Source: Microbacterium sp. cf046
GTDB taxonomy: Bacteria; Actinomycetota; Actinomycetes; Actinomycetales; Microbacteriaceae
DNA length: 64,000 nucleotides
Reading direction: 5' to 3'
NCBI RefSeq assembly: GCF_900114345.1
Contig: NZ_FOZJ01000002.1
Location: forward strand, 1,268,117-1,332,116
A program made the position numbers and the translations under genes. The notes under the pieces were generated by a model, which did no database searches, was not told where the DNA came from, and worked only from the letters and a program-made list of their open reading frames with translations. Shown in pieces: positions 27,913 through 35,682 of the stretch (position 1 is the stretch's first letter; every line of letters begins with the position of its first letter).

Positions 27913-27947
27913 ACCCGTGCCGACGACCGCCGGGCGGCACCGCGGGT
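27913..27947 (+). promoter_or_regulatory. Intra-operon hairpin after binding protein gene 1
   Basis: Directly after the stop codon, ACCCG-TGCCG can pair with CGGCA and CGGGT, with a three-base bulge. A hairpin at this point usually protects the binding-protein end of the mRNA or dampens read-through to the ATPase gene. Confidence 0.4.
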
Positions 27948-28000
27948 ATGGTCGATCGAGACGATCGCCGAGGATGAGGACGTGACGGGATGAGGTCGTG

Positions 28001-28882
28001 ATGTCGTTGCCTGCCGCCCGCACCGGCCGCGCCCGCGAGCGCGTGCTGACCATGCGCGGCATCGCCAAGCGCTTCGGCGCCGTCCGCGCCCTGACCGACG
28101 TCGACTTCTGGGTGAACGAAGGCGAGGTCGTCGCCCTGATCGGCGACAACGGGGCCGGCAAGTCCACCCTCGTGAAGGTGCTCTCGGGTGTGCACGCCCC
28201 GGACTCCGGCACGATCGAGTACGACGGCGACATCGTGGAGATCTCGAGCCCCGCCGACGCGCAGGAGCTCGGCATCGCGACCGTGTTCCAGGACCTCGCG
28301 CTGTGCGACAACCTCGACGTCGTCGCCAACCTCTGGCTGGGTCGCGAGCTGCGGTCGGGCCGCACGCTCGACGAGGTCGACATGGAGCAGCAGACGTGGA
28401 CCCTGCTCCGTGAGCTGTCGGCGAAGATCCCGTCCGTCCGCATCCCGGTCGCCTCCCTCTCCGGGGGGCAGCGCCAGACCGTGGCGATCGCCCGGTCGCT
28501 GATCGGAGACCCACGCGTCGTGATCCTCGACGAGCCGACCGCCGCGCTCGGCGTCGCCCAGACGGCCGAAGTGCTGAACCTCATCGAGCGGCTGCGGGAG
28601 CGCGGCCACGGCGTCGTGCTGATCAGTCACAGCATGGCCGACGTGATGGCCGTCGCCGATCGCGTCGTCGTGCTCCGGCTCGGCCGCAACAACGGCGTCT
28701 ACAACATCGCCGATGTCACGAGCGCGACGCTCATCGCAGCGATCACCGGCGCCACCGACAACGCGGTGACGCGCCGCGAGGCCGAGAGCCCTGCGCGCGA
28801 GCCGAACGATCCGAAGATCATCCGGATGTCCGACAAGAGCGGTCGGCGTCGGCACGACGCGGCAGGCGACGGCAAGGCATGA
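28001..28882 (+). CDS. Sugar ABC transporter ATP-binding protein, single domain (cassette 1)
   Basis: A 293-residue ATPase with one nucleotide-binding domain: Walker A LIGDNGAGKSTLVKVLSG, Q-loop TVFQDLALCDN, signature SLSGGQRQTVAIARSL, Walker B VVILDEPTAALGV and H-loop VLISHSMAD. XylG-type partners usually hold two such domains; here one polypeptide has only one, as in FrcA-like systems, so two copies are expected per transporter. The ATG at 28001 follows GAGG; a GTG one codon earlier is possible. A charged C-terminal tail is added. The stop overlaps the permease as ATGA. Confidence 0.9.
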   Translation: MSLPAARTGRARERVLTMRGIAKRFGAVRALTDVDFWVNEGEVVALIGDNGAGKSTLVKVLSGVHAPDSGTIEYDGDIVEISSPADAQELGIATVFQDLALCDNLDVVANLWLGRELRSGRTLDEVDMEQQTWTLLRELSAKIPSVRIPVASLSGGQRQTVAIARSLIGDPRVVILDEPTAALGVAQTAEVLNLIERLRERGHGVVLISHSMADVMAVADRVVVLRLGRNNGVYNIADVTSATLIAAITGATDNAVTRREAESPAREPNDPKIIRMSDKSGRRRHDAAGDGKA

Positions 28883-30138
28883 GCTCCGGTCGCGAGGAGC
28901 GCGCGGTGCCGGCCTCCGCCGTCGATGTGCCCGACGACCGCCTGCTGAGCCCGCGGAGCCTCCGGGCCGCCGTCGCGCTGCTGCTGACCCGCGTGCGCGG
29001 TGGAGATCTCGGGTCGCTGCCGGTCGTGATCGGCCTGGTGCTGATCTGGACGGTCTTCCAGGCACTGAACCCGATCTTCCTCTCCAGCACGAACCTGGTG
29101 AACCTCACGATGCAGTGCGCGGCGATCGGGACGATCGCGCTCGGCATCGTGCTCGTGCTCCTCGTGGGCGAGATCGACCTGTCGGTCGGATCGGTCGCGG
29201 GGCTCGCCGCAGCGATCCTCGCGGTCACGTTCGTCCAGCTGCAGTGGAACCTCGCGATCGCGCTCGTGGCGGCGATCGGCGCGGGCGCGCTGGTGGGCCT
29301 CCTCTACGGATTCCTGTACACGCGCTTCGGCCTGCCGAGCTTCGTGATCACGCTTGCCGGCCTCCTCGGCTTCCTGGGGCTCCAGCTCTGGGTGCTCGGT
29401 GCCACCGGCTCGATCAATCTGCCGTTCGACTCCTGGATCGTCTACTTCGCGCAGCAGATGTTCCTGCCCGCGTGGGCGTCGTACGTCGTCGCGGTCCTCA
29501 CCGCCGCCGGGTACGCCTGGATCCTGATGCGACGGGCCCGCGCCCGAGCGGCCGCGAACCTGGTCAGCCAGAGCTACGTCGAGATCGGCCTCAGGGGCGG
29601 CGCGCTCCTGGTGTTCCTGCTCGTGGCGGCCTGGTACCTGAACCTGTCGCGCGGAGTCGGCGTCATGTTCCTGTTCTTCCTCGCCCTCGTCGTGATCGCG
29701 AACTTCGCCCTGACCCGCACCCGGTGGGGCCGGGCGGTGTACGCCGTCGGCGGTTCGGTCGAGGCCTCCCGCCGGGCCGGCATCCCGGTGGACCGCATCT
29801 ACATCTCCGTCTTCATGCTGTGCTCCAGCCTCGCCGCGGTGGGCGGCATCCTGGCGGCGGCCCGGCTGGCGGCGGCGAACCAGAGCTCCGGCGCGGGCGA
29901 TGTCAATCTGAACGCGATCGCCGCCGCCGTGATCGGCGGTGCAAGCCTGTTCGGCGGACGCGGAACTGCGTTCGCCGCGCTGCTGGGAATCGTGGTGATC
30001 CAGTCGATCTCGTCGGGTCTGACGCTGCTGAACCTCGACTCCTCGGTACAGTTCATGGTCACCGGGGTCGTCCTCGTCCTCGCGGTCACGGTCGACTCGC
30101 TCTCGCGCCGCAAACGCGCTGCCGCCGGCAGAGCGTGA
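28879..30138 (+). CDS. Sugar ABC transporter permease, XylH/RbsC-like (cassette 1)
   Basis: A 419-residue polytopic membrane protein of the branched-chain-amino-acid/sugar permease superfamily. VLLVGEIDLSVGSVAGLAAAI, FGLPSFVITLAGLLGFLGLQ, VDRIYISVFMLCSSLAAVGG and the EAA-like GGASLFGGRGTAFAALLG segment are typical of XylH. About ten helices are visible. Translation is coupled to the ATPase through a four-base overlap. A 7-bp hairpin (30137-30153) begins in its stop codon. Confidence 0.9.
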   Translation: MSSGREERAVPASAVDVPDDRLLSPRSLRAAVALLLTRVRGGDLGSLPVVIGLVLIWTVFQALNPIFLSSTNLVNLTMQCAAIGTIALGIVLVLLVGEIDLSVGSVAGLAAAILAVTFVQLQWNLAIALVAAIGAGALVGLLYGFLYTRFGLPSFVITLAGLLGFLGLQLWVLGATGSINLPFDSWIVYFAQQMFLPAWASYVVAVLTAAGYAWILMRRARARAAANLVSQSYVEIGLRGGALLVFLLVAAWYLNLSRGVGVMFLFFLALVVIANFALTRTRWGRAVYAVGGSVEASRRAGIPVDRIYISVFMLCSSLAAVGGILAAARLAAANQSSGAGDVNLNAIAAAVIGGASLFGGRGTAFAALLGIVVIQSISSGLTLLNLDSSVQFMVTGVVLVLAVTVDSLSRRKRAAAGRA

Positions 30139-30153
30139 ACGCATCATGCGTTC
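30137..30153. repeat. Short inverted repeat at the end of cassette 1
   Basis: GAACGCA and TGCGTTC pair across TCA, starting within the permease stop codon. There is no T-run, so it may be an operator or a weak terminator. Confidence 0.35.
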
Positions 30154-30421
30154 AAGTAGAAAACGCGCGCCGATTCGGTTTTCAATGCGGATGCGGTCAC
30201 TCTGCGCATAGTGCACTCGTTTCGGCGCAAGATCATGCATAGTGCACTGCCTGCACTCGTCCGCTGAGCATCGCCGCGAGAGGCTTCGTCGCGGCATCCG
30301 GGCGTTGCCAAAGCGTTACGTTCAAAGCTTGACGCCAACGCGGGATGTCGAAAAGATCGCTTCAAGCGCGAAACACGCCGGGTCTCCTGGCGCTCGCATA
30401 TTCAAAGACGAAAGGCGAAAG
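30154..30421 (+). promoter_or_regulatory. Regulatory region of transporter cassette 2
   Basis: This region, unusually rich in A and T for the window, separates the two cassettes. It holds two copies of GCATAGTGCACT (30206-30217 and 30237-30248) and several TTCAA motifs (for example TTCAAAGCTTGA near 30323 and GCTTCAAGCGCGAA near 30361). No confident -35/-10 pair was found. The position in front of the second binding-protein gene indicates independent control of cassette 2. Confidence 0.55.
30206..30248. promoter_or_regulatory. Paired GCATAGTGCACT sites, probable operators
   Basis: Two identical 12-base sites (30206-30217, 30237-30248) each contain the perfect palindrome AGTGCACT. Their starts are 31 bases apart, close to three helical turns, so a regulator bound to both would lie on one face of the DNA. 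A third partial match, CTGCACTCGT, follows at 30251. The binding protein is unknown; the ROK regulator upstream is the obvious candidate. Confidence 0.5.
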
Positions 30422-31501
30422 ATGAAGAAGTCTTCAATCCTCTCCGCGGCCGCCCTCACGGGCACTGCCGCGCTGCTCCTGGTCGGCTGTGCCGGCTCGG
30501 GCGGCGGCACGCCGAGCGAGAGTGGTGGCGGAGGCGACGCAGCAGGCCGTGCGTGCGTCATCCTCCCCGACGCGGCGTCCTCGCCGCGCTGGGAGAACTT
30601 CGACCGCAAGTACCTCCAGGAGGGTCTGGAGGGCGCCGGCTTCGAGGTCGACATCCAGAACGCCCAGGGTGATGTCAACAAGTACTCCACGATCGCCGAC
30701 CAGCAGCTCACCCAGGGCTGCGGCGTCATGCTGCTCGTGGACTACCAGGGCGCCGCCGAGGCAGTGGCCACCAAGGCCAAGGCCGAGGGCATCCCGGTCA
30801 TCGCCTACGACCGTCCGTTCACTGGCGCCGACTACTACGTGTCGTTCGACAACGTCGAGGTCGGCCGCATGGAGGGCCAGACGGTTCTGGACGGTCTCGA
30901 GACCGCAGGCAAGGATCCCGCCACGGCAGTCGTCGTGTACATGGGCGGCGACCCGACCGACGGCAACGCCGCGATGTTCCACGACGGCGCGGTCGAGGTC
31001 ATGGAAGCCGCGGGCATCGTCCCGGCGGCGGAGCCCCCGGGAGCCTGGGACCAGGCCAAGTCGCAGACCAACTTCGAGCAGGCGCTGACCTCGCTCGGCG
31101 GCAAGGTCGACGGCGTGTGGGTCGCGAACGACACGAATGCAGCCGGCGTCATCAAGGTCCTGCAGGACAACAACCTGAAGGGCGTCGCGGTCTCCGGCCA
31201 GGACGCCAACGTGGCGGGCCTGCAGAACATCCTCCTCGGCTGGCAGACGGCGACCGTCTACAAGCCGGTCAAGGACGAGGCTGACGCTGCGGTCGACACC
31301 GCGGTCGCTCTGCTGAAGGGCGACACGCCCAGCGCAGACGCCGAGCTGGATGACGGCACGCCGTACATCCAGGTCACGCCGCAGCTCGTCGGCCCGAACG
31401 AGGTCAACACCGTAGTCGCCGCAGGCGACGCCGCGTACGATGACGTCTGCACCCCGGATGTCATGGCCGCGTGCGAGGAGTTCGGCGTAGTCGCTCCGTA
31501 G
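30422..31501 (+). CDS. Sugar ABC transporter substrate-binding lipoprotein, XylF-like (cassette 2)
   Basis: A 359-residue lipoprotein with lipobox LVGC after a short signal peptide, then a Gly/Ser-rich tether. The fold motifs parallel cassette 1: VIAYDRPFTGADYYVSFDN, GGDPTDGNAAMFHDGAVEVM, GVWVANDTNAAGVIKVLQ, VSGQDANVAGLQNILLG and TVYKPVKDEADAAVDTAV. The two proteins are clearly paralogous but much diverged, so they may bind different sugars. It has its own promoter region, which cassette 1 separates from the ROK gene. Confidence 0.88.
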   Translation: MKKSSILSAAALTGTAALLLVGCAGSGGGTPSESGGGGDAAGRACVILPDAASSPRWENFDRKYLQEGLEGAGFEVDIQNAQGDVNKYSTIADQQLTQGCGVMLLVDYQGAAEAVATKAKAEGIPVIAYDRPFTGADYYVSFDNVEVGRMEGQTVLDGLETAGKDPATAVVVYMGGDPTDGNAAMFHDGAVEVMEAAGIVPAAEPPGAWDQAKSQTNFEQALTSLGGKVDGVWVANDTNAAGVIKVLQDNNLKGVAVSGQDANVAGLQNILLGWQTATVYKPVKDEADAAVDTAVALLKGDTPSADAELDDGTPYIQVTPQLVGPNEVNTVVAAGDAAYDDVCTPDVMAACEEFGVVAP

Positions 31502-31512
31502 CAGTCACCTCA

Positions 31513-31551
31513 TCGAGGGCGTCGCGCCTGAGAATGGCGCGACGTCCTCGA
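31513..31551 (+). promoter_or_regulatory. Strong intra-operon hairpin after binding protein gene 2
   Basis: TCGAGGGCGTCGCGCC (31513-31528) pairs with GGCGCGACGTCCTCGA (31536-31551) across a seven-base loop with one mismatch in sixteen. There is no following T-run. Its place between binding protein and ATPase genes suggests mRNA stabilisation or partial attenuation that favours the binding protein. Confidence 0.65.
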
Positions 31552-31584
31552 CGTGTACCCACACCGAATCGCAAGGAAGCGAGC

Positions 31585-32388
31585 ATGTCAGACACGATCA
31601 CTGCGCAAGAGCCGATCATCCAACTGGTCGGCGTGAAGAAGTCGTTCGGTCCGGTGAGCGTCCTGAAAGGGGTCGACCTCAAGGTCTACCCCGGCAAGGT
31701 CACTGCCCTGGTCGGCGACAACGGCGCCGGAAAGTCGACCCTGATCAAGGGTCTCGCCGGCGTCCAGCCCTACGACGAGGGCGAAGTCCTCATCGACGGT
31801 GTCCACCGGGACCTGCATGCTCCGCGCGATGCCGCCAACCTCGGCATCGAGGTCGTGTACCAGGACCTCGCCCTGTGCGACAACCTCGACATCGTGCAGA
31901 ACATGTTCCTCGGTCGCGAGGAGCTCACGTTCGGCACCTTCGACGAGGGCCGCATGGAGAAGGACGCGTCCGACACGCTGCGCGGCCTGTCCGTTCGCAC
32001 GGTCAAGTCCGTGCGCCAGAAGGTCTCATCCCTCTCCGGTGGCCAGCGCCAGACCGTCGCGATCGCCCGCGCCGTGCTGAAGAAGGCGCGCGTCGTGATC
32101 CTCGACGAGCCGACCGCCGCCCTCGGCGTCGCGCAGACCGAGCAGGTGCTCAACCTCGTGAAGCGCCTGTCCGAGCAGGGTGTCGCGGTGATCATCATCA
32201 GCCACAACCTGGCCGACGTCTTCGAGGTCGCGGATGACATCGCGGTGCTGTATCTCGGGCAGATGGTCGCCCAGATCAATGTCGCCGAGACCACACGCGA
32301 CGACGTGGTCGGCTACATCACCGGGACCAAGACGCTGGGCGTCGAGCTCATCGGCACCACCAACATCGCCACGGGAGGCGCAGAGTGA
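31585..32388 (+). CDS. Sugar ABC transporter ATP-binding protein, single domain (cassette 2)
   Basis: A 267-residue single-domain ATPase: Walker A LVGDNGAGKSTLIKGLAG, Q-loop VVYQDLALCDN, signature SLSGGQRQTVAIARAV, Walker B VVILDEPTAALGV and H-loop IIISHNLAD. It matches its cassette 1 counterpart closely in these regions and in the segment DLALCDNLDIVQNMFLGRE, showing a common origin by duplication. The ATG has an AAGGAAG ribosome site. The end overlaps the permease start as GTGA. Confidence 0.9.
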   Translation: MSDTITAQEPIIQLVGVKKSFGPVSVLKGVDLKVYPGKVTALVGDNGAGKSTLIKGLAGVQPYDEGEVLIDGVHRDLHAPRDAANLGIEVVYQDLALCDNLDIVQNMFLGREELTFGTFDEGRMEKDASDTLRGLSVRTVKSVRQKVSSLSGGQRQTVAIARAVLKKARVVILDEPTAALGVAQTEQVLNLVKRLSEQGVAVIIISHNLADVFEVADDIAVLYLGQMVAQINVAETTRDDVVGYITGTKTLGVELIGTTNIATGGAE

Positions 32389-33650
32389 GCGGCACGACAA
32401 CCGAAGCGGCGCCGAGCCCGGTCGCGAGCGACCTGATCGGCAGCGGCGTCGAAGGCGGCCTGACCGACCAGATCAAGGCATGGTGGCAGCGCGTCCGCGG
32501 CGGCGACATGGGCGCCCTGCCCGCTGTCGGCGGCCTGATCGTCCTCAGCCTGCTGTTCACGGTCCTGAGTCCGTTCTTCCTCACCGAGCGCAACTTCGCG
32601 AACCTGCTGAACCAGGCCGCCCCGCTCGTCGTGCTCGGCATGGCGCTGGTGTTCGTCCTGCTGCTGGGCGAGATCGACCTCTCCGCCGGCGTCACGGGCG
32701 GCGTCGGCATGGCGCTGTTCGTCGTCCTCAACGCGCAGTTCGGCATTCCCTGGCCGCTCGCCCTGCTCCTCGGCTTCGGGTTCGGCTTCCTCACCGGTGC
32801 GCTCATCGGTTTCTTCGTGGCGAGGGTCGGCATCCCGTCGTTCGTCGTCACGTTGGGCCTGTTCCTGGGTTACCAGGGCCTCGCGCTCGTCGTCATCGGC
32901 CCGGGCGGACTGTTCCGCATCGAGGTCCCGGAGCTGATCGCGCTGCAGAACGGCAACCTGCCGGTCTGGGGCGGCTGGGCCATGCTCCTGATCATCCTGG
33001 CCATCTCGGCGGGCACCTCGTTCTACGACCGGGCGCGCCGGACGAAAGCGGGTGTGCCCAACCGCGCCATCTCGCTCGTCTGGATCAAGCTCGGGGTCAT
33101 CGCCGTCCTCGGTGGCGCATTCGTGTTCGTGCTCAACCAGAACCGCGGACAGTCGGTCAACGAGGTGGCCGGCGTCCCGATCATCGTGCCCATCGTGCTT
33201 CTGATCCTGTGGATCGGCACCTTCGTGCTGGACCGCACGAAGTTCGGACGCTACGTCTACGCGATCGGCGGCAACGCAGAGGCCGCTCGCCGCTCCGGTG
33301 TGAAGGTGCGCTGGATCAAGTGGTGGGCGTTCGTGATCTGCTCCTCGCTCGCAGTCGCCGCGATGCTGTTCAGCGTCTCGCGCGTCGGCTCGGTCGATGC
33401 CACGGTCGGTCGCGACATCGTGCTGAGCGGCGTGGCCGCCGCTGTCGTCGGTGGTGTCAGCCTCTTCGGCGGACGCGGACGGCTCATGAACGCGGCGATC
33501 GGCGCCCTCGTGATCGCGGTGATCACGAACGGGCTCGGCCTGCTCAACCTGCCCGCAGGCTTCAACCTGATGGTCACCGGCGCCGTGCTGATCCTCGCGG
33601 CGACCGTCGACGCCCTCTCGCGGCTCAGGTCGGGTGGAGCGCGGGTCTAG
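32385..33650 (+). CDS. Sugar ABC transporter permease, XylH/RbsC-like (cassette 2)
   Basis: A 421-residue polytopic permease starting with a GTG that overlaps the ATPase stop. LLLGEIDLSAGVTGGVGMAL, VGIPSFVVTLGLFLGYQG, GGNAEAARRSGVKVRWIK and VVGGVSLFGGRGRLMNAA match XylH-type proteins and the cassette 1 permease. About ten helices are visible. It is the last gene of the operon; a terminator follows 14 bases later. Confidence 0.9.
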   Translation: MSGTTTEAAPSPVASDLIGSGVEGGLTDQIKAWWQRVRGGDMGALPAVGGLIVLSLLFTVLSPFFLTERNFANLLNQAAPLVVLGMALVFVLLLGEIDLSAGVTGGVGMALFVVLNAQFGIPWPLALLLGFGFGFLTGALIGFFVARVGIPSFVVTLGLFLGYQGLALVVIGPGGLFRIEVPELIALQNGNLPVWGGWAMLLIILAISAGTSFYDRARRTKAGVPNRAISLVWIKLGVIAVLGGAFVFVLNQNRGQSVNEVAGVPIIVPIVLLILWIGTFVLDRTKFGRYVYAIGGNAEAARRSGVKVRWIKWWAFVICSSLAVAAMLFSVSRVGSVDATVGRDIVLSGVAAAVVGGVSLFGGRGRLMNAAIGALVIAVITNGLGLLNLPAGFNLMVTGAVLILAATVDALSRLRSGGARV

Positions 33651-33664
33651 CGACACGCGCCTGA

Positions 33665-33701
33665 CAGAACGCCGGGGCCGAGTTTCGGTCCCGGCGTTCT
33701 G
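33665..33701 (+). terminator. Rho-independent-type terminator of the sugar transporter operon
   Basis: CAGAACGCCGGG (33665-33676) and CCCGGCGTTCTG (33690-33701) form a perfect 12-bp stem with a 13-base loop. There is no clear T-run, as usual for actinobacterial terminators. Confidence 0.8.
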
Positions 33702-33710
33702 CGTGCGCCC

Positions 33711-33784
33711 GGGAGTGCATTGAACTTCCGGCTCACACACCCCTGAGCGCTGAGGTATGTGAGCCGGAAGTTCAATAGCGCTCC
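33711..33784. repeat. Palindromic element, copy 2 (ATTGAACTTCC family)
   Basis: The left arm (33711-33741) and right arm (33754-33784) are inverted copies containing ATTGAACTTCCGGCTCACA, with a 12-base spacer. The arms match those of the element at 15302-15458. It lies between the operon terminator and the following methyltransferase gene, and an apparent upstream extension of that gene would translate through it. Confidence 0.8.
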
Positions 33785-33824
33785 TGATGCGCCTTTCCGA
33801 CCAGCCCTGCGCGAGACTGTCCAG

Positions 33825-34979
33825 GTGCCGCCACCCCCCTACTCGCCCGATGCGCTCCGCCGCCGTCCCGATGTCGAAGGCCCCGACCTGCTGGCTTCGG
33901 ATGCCGCCGACCGCCTGATCCTCGACGAATCCGCCGCCGCACGGGACACCGCGGCGGACGGCATGATCGTCGTGATCGGCGACGAGTACGGCGCCCTGAC
34001 GCTCGGGGCAGCGGATGCCGGTGCCACCGGCATCCGCGTCCACCAGGACTCCCTGGCCGGAGAGCGCGCGCTCGCCGCGAATGCGGAGGCCGCCGAACTC
34101 GGGGGTGCATTCCGCTCCCTGCCACTCGATGCGACCCTCGTCGCGGGCGCGACGGTGATCCTGGTGCGCCTTCCGAGAGCCCTCGACGCCCTCGATGACA
34201 TCGCGGGCCTCATCGCCGCGCACGCCGACCCCGGCGTGACCGTGTTCGCGGGCGGCCGGATCAAGCACATGACCCTCGCCATGAATGAAGTCCTGCGTCG
34301 ACGCTTCGCGACCGTGGACGTCTCGCACGCGCGCCAGAAGTCCCGGGTGCTCATCGCGCGCGGGCCGCACGACGGCGCGGATCCGCGGCCCCGCACCGCG
34401 CTGCACGCGGCTCCCGGCCTCGACGCCCCGATCACGATCTGCGCGCTCGGCGGCGCGTTCGCGGGAACGGGCATCGACATCGGCACCAGGTTCCTGCTCG
34501 ACCAGCTCGCGACCGCGGGCGCCGACGAACTCGACGGTCGCAGCGGTGATGTCATCGACCTCGCCTGCGGGACCGGAGTCATCGCGACCTGGCTGGCGCT
34601 GCGGCAGCCCGCACTGCACGTCCTCGCGAGCGATCGATCAGCAGCCGCGGTCACCTCCGCGCAGGCCACGGTCGCAGCCAACGGCGTCGCCGAACGCGTC
34701 CGGGTCGTCCGCGCGCTTGGCCTCGAGTCCCGACCGGACGCCAGCGCGAGACTCATCGCGCTCAATCCCCCGTTCCACGCCGGCACCGCCGTCCCGATGA
34801 CGGGAGTCGCGGACCCGCTGTTCGCCGACGCCGGTCGTGTCCTCGCCCCCGGCGGCGAGCTGTGGGCGGTGTGGAACTCGTCGCTTCAGTACCGAGCAGC
34901 CCTGGACCGGCTGGTCGGGCCGACCCGCCAGATCGCGCGCAACGCGAAGTTCACCGTGACGGTGTCCACCCGCCGCTGA
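33825..34979 (+). CDS. Class I SAM-dependent methyltransferase, RlmG/RsmC-like
   Basis: A 384-residue protein in the two-domain form of RsmC/RlmG rRNA guanine methyltransferases. The N-terminal degenerate domain carries VVIGDEYGALTL and VFAGGRIKHMT. The C-terminal catalytic domain has the SAM motif VIDLACGTGVIATWLAL and the catalytic NPPFHAGTAV. The GTG at 33825 is chosen because an upstream extension would encode part of the palindromic element; GAGACT lies six bases before it. The end overlaps the sirtuin gene tail to tail by 29 bp. The modified rRNA position is not predicted. Confidence 0.82.
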   Translation: MPPPPYSPDALRRRPDVEGPDLLASDAADRLILDESAAARDTAADGMIVVIGDEYGALTLGAADAGATGIRVHQDSLAGERALAANAEAAELGGAFRSLPLDATLVAGATVILVRLPRALDALDDIAGLIAAHADPGVTVFAGGRIKHMTLAMNEVLRRRFATVDVSHARQKSRVLIARGPHDGADPRPRTALHAAPGLDAPITICALGGAFAGTGIDIGTRFLLDQLATAGADELDGRSGDVIDLACGTGVIATWLALRQPALHVLASDRSAAAVTSAQATVAANGVAERVRVVRALGLESRPDASARLIALNPPFHAGTAVPMTGVADPLFADAGRVLAPGGELWAVWNSSLQYRAALDRLVGPTRQIARNAKFTVTVSTRR

Positions 34980-35682
34980 GCACTTCGTCGACCCAGATCG
35001 GGACGATCTCGCTCGCCCGACCGGCACGAGCGTCATCGAAGGGCACGACGGCGTCGCTGGGCTCGAGGTTGAGCTCCACGGTCCGCGCGCGGAACGCCGC
35101 GGCCAGCGCGACGTACCCCGCAGCCGGATAGACCGCGCCCGACGTGCCGATCGAGACGAACACGTCGCATGCGACGACGGCGTTCTCGATCCGGTCGAGG
35201 TCGTACGGCAGCTCCCCGAACCAGACCACGTCGGGGCGCAGCATCCGTTCGCCGCATTCGGGGCAACGTGGTCGATCCTCCAGATCGCCCTCCCACTCCG
35301 GGCGGGCTCCGCAGGAGACGCAGAGTGCCCGCCGCAGCTCGCCGTGCATGTGCACCAGATTGCGACTGCCCGCCCGCTCGTGGAGGTCGTCGACGTTCTG
35401 GGTCACCACGAGCAGGTGATCGCCCAGCGCCCCCTCCAGCCGCGCGAGCGCGCGGTGCGCGGCGTTCGGGACGGCGGATGCCGCACCACGTCGGCGGTCG
35501 TCGTAGAAGCGGAGCACGGCGACCGGGTCGCGTTCGTATCCCTCCGGCGTCGCGACGTCCTCCACCCTGTGGCCCTCCCAGAGGCCGCCGGCGTCGCGGA
35601 AGGTCGGCACGCCGCTGTCGGCCGAGATCCCGGCGCCGGTCAGCACGACGACACGCGGAAATGCGGGTGGGGCTCCGGTCAC
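34951..35682 (-). CDS. Sirtuin NAD-dependent protein deacylase (class III/CobB-like)
   Basis: A 243-residue sirtuin. The NAD site GAGISADSGVPTFRDAGGLW is near the N-terminus, the catalytic QNVDDLHERAG and HMHGELRRALC follow, and the zinc ligands are CVSC and CPEC. The class III substrate pair Tyr/Arg of desuccinylases appears as RFYDDRRR, so it may remove acyl groups other than acetyl. The GTG overlaps the stop of ligB as GTGA, so the two are co-expressed. Confidence 0.88.
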   Translation of the reverse strand: MTGAPPAFPRVVVLTGAGISADSGVPTFRDAGGLWEGHRVEDVATPEGYERDPVAVLRFYDDRRRGAASAVPNAAHRALARLEGALGDHLLVVTQNVDDLHERAGSRNLVHMHGELRRALCVSCGARPEWEGDLEDRPRCPECGERMLRPDVVWFGELPYDLDRIENAVVACDVFVSIGTSGAVYPAAGYVALAAAFRARTVELNLEPSDAVVPFDDARAGRASEIVPIWVDEVLSGGWTPSR

